A stretch of 6,631 bases of DNA, from positions 1 through 6,631 of the forward strand of contig CAMAWZ010000131.1 in assembly GCA_945861995.1 (NCBI GenBank), in the 5' to 3' direction. The stretch comes from Pseudorhodobacter antarcticus. Its GTDB lineage: Bacteria > Pseudomonadota > Alphaproteobacteria > Rhodobacterales > Rhodobacteraceae. This document shows, piece after piece, positions 5,664-6,631 of this stretch (the first letter of the stretch is position 1; every line of letters begins with the position of its first letter). Below the pieces are notes generated by a model. It was not told the DNA's origin and did not search any database. It was given only the letters and a program-made list of their open reading frames with translations. The position numbers and the translations under genes are program-made.

Positions 5664-6548
5664 TTAGCGCGCCTTATACTTGGCCTCAAACTCATACCCC
5701 AGATCATAGGGCGAGATTTGGTCGGGCGAAAGGCCATAGGTGCGGGCGCGCAAATGATCCATCAGCGCGTTCGGATCGCTGCGCAGGGCGGCGATTTCTT
5801 CGGCAGGCACAGGCGCGCCGATGACCACGCGCACAGGTTCATCCACGCGACGCTTGAATTCGTTGATCAAAAGCCCAAGGCGCAATGAATAATGCACGCG
5901 CGAAGCCAGTTGGAACAGGCGCGAGTTGTGCCCTTCAAAGAACACAGGCACGACTGTCGCCCCAGATTTGGCGATCATCTTGGCGGTGAAATTGCGCCAA
6001 GCCGGATCCATGGGCCGCGAGAATGCTTTGGCCGAGGTGGACACAGTGCCGCCAGGAAACACCCCAATCGCGCCGCCTTTGGACAAATAATCCAGCGCCG
6101 TTGCGCGGGTTTGCAGGTTTAGCTTTACGCCCTCTTTGGTTTCATCAAAGGAAATGGGCAGCAAAACTTTGTTCAGCTCTTCGGCCTTACGAAACACCGA
6201 ATTGGCCAGAATGCGGAAATCGCCGCGCAGGCTATCCAGCAGCTTGCCCATCATCAACCCGTCCAAAATACCAAAGGGATGGTTGGCAATCAGCACCAAA
6301 GGGCCATTGGCGGGGATATGTGACAGGCTGCCGCCCGTGATTTGCAGATCAATGCCATAACGTTCGGGGATCACTTGCCAAAAGCTACGCCCTTCGGCAA
6401 CTTCTTTTTCATAGCCAGCCGCGCGTTTTATCATTTGCGGGCGGCCTGATAGGTTTTCAAGCGTGCGGATCACAGCGCGCCCCGTGCGCGAGCTTGCGGC
6501 AACGGCATAGCTGATATCGCGTGTCATATCTTTATGCAGTTTGCCCAT
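5664..6548 (-). CDS. Lysophospholipid acyltransferase family protein (PlsC/OlsA-like)
   Basis: This is a membrane-associated glycerolipid-type acyltransferase of 294 residues. Motif I is NHPFGILDG, with H90 and D96 forming the His/Asp catalytic pair at the HxxxxxD spacing seen in the subgroup with NHPFGG(I/L)(D/E). Motif II is at FRILANS (about 111-117). Motif III is GVFPGGTVS (152-160), replacing the more usual FPEGTR. Motif IV is VVPVFFEGHN (189-198). There is no strong transmembrane helix, so peripheral attachment is likely. I recall this subgroup being related to the O-acyltransferase half of ornithine- or glycine-lipid synthases, so OlsA-like activity is as likely as phosphatidate synthesis; the substrate cannot be read from sequence. 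The start at 6548 follows AAAGGGG at a seven-base spacing; M8 has a much weaker SD. Its upstream region carries a Pho-box-like repeat. Confidence 0.85.
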   Translation of the reverse strand: MGKLHKDMTRDISYAVAASSRTGRAVIRTLENLSGRPQMIKRAAGYEKEVAEGRSFWQVIPERYGIDLQITGGSLSHIPANGPLVLIANHPFGILDGLMMGKLLDSLRGDFRILANSVFRKAEELNKVLLPISFDETKEGVKLNLQTRATALDYLSKGGAIGVFPGGTVSTSAKAFSRPMDPAWRNFTAKMIAKSGATVVPVFFEGHNSRLFQLASRVHYSLRLGLLINEFKRRVDEPVRVVIGAPVPAEEIAALRSDPNALMDHLRARTYGLSPDQISPYDLGYEFEAKYKAR

Positions 6549-6584
6549 AAATTAGCCCCTTTGACTTTTAAATATTCATCTATC

Positions 6585-6616
6585 CTTATGTCCCTTTTGT
6601 AACAGCTGCGTAACAA
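6585..6616 (-). promoter_or_regulatory. Candidate PhoB-type promoter upstream of the acyltransferase
   Basis: In the direction of transcription, 6616-6599 reads TTGTTAC-GCAG-CTGTTAC: two 7-base direct repeats separated by four bases, giving an 11-base period. The Pho-box consensus is CTGTCAT (or CTGTCAC) repeated with that geometry. Against the CTGTCAC form the second unit matches 6 of 7 and the first 5 of 7. Eight bases further on, CATAAG (6585-6590) matches the sigma-70 -10 at 4 of 6 positions, and no good -35 lies 17 bases upstream of it, as expected for an activator-dependent promoter. It is about 40 bases before the start codon. This is a motif match by eye only. Confidence 0.4.
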
Positions 6617-6631
6617 ACACAAGGCGGCTGT

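Noticed and set aside
6568..6587. Three-codon mini-ORF (ATG AAT ATT TAA) with an AAGGA SD upstream of the acyltransferase
   Set aside because: It is too short to support, the SD-ATG spacing is only three bases, and it overlaps the putative -10 region.
1..6631. Rho-independent terminators, tRNA genes, CRISPR arrays, IS elements
   Set aside because: I looked on both strands and saw no GC stem with a T-tract, no cloverleaf, no spaced repeats and no transposase or terminal inverted repeats.

Overview
This window looks like a chromosomal segment from an alphaproteobacterium of the order Rhodobacterales. That placement rests on my recall of protein families and gene order, not on a search. The supports are a 342-residue ArgC of the alphaproteobacterial type, the 581-residue ArgS, a CcmE with the heme-binding HxxxY motif, and above all an endolysin/holin pair of the kind Rhodobacterales use to release gene transfer agent (GTA) particles. 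No transposase, tRNA, rRNA, CRISPR array or obvious recently acquired island is visible.

All eight genes lie on the minus strand, so transcription runs from high to low coordinates. The order is: a lysophospholipid acyltransferase-like protein (5664-6548); glutamate racemase murI (4814-5632); argC (3702-4730); the heme chaperone ccmE (3237-3692); a GH108 muramidase/endolysin (2555-3169); a small holin (2049-2564), overlapping the endolysin by 10 bases; argS (231-1976); and the first 44 codons of an unrecognised gene running off the left edge (1-134). Gaps are short, at most about 100 bases, so read-through transcription of part or all of the block is possible. The one clearly structured gap is murI-argC, which holds a nested inverted repeat.

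Functionally this is core metabolism (membrane lipid, peptidoglycan precursor, arginine synthesis, cytochrome c maturation, arginyl-tRNA charging) with a phage-derived lysis cassette embedded in it. The endolysin has no visible signal peptide or membrane segment, so it should need the holin to reach peptidoglycan. GTA structural genes are absent from the window, in keeping with the remote lysis locus known for the Rhodobacter capsulatus GTA.

The most interesting points are: the GTA-type lysis cassette; a complete EF-hand/dockerin-like calcium-binding loop inside the endolysin's catalytic domain; a Pho-box-like tandem repeat upstream of the acyltransferase; and a hairpin plus arginine-codon-rich, in-frame open stretch immediately before argC. 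I see no entirely new biological system here. The regulatory proposals are hypotheses.
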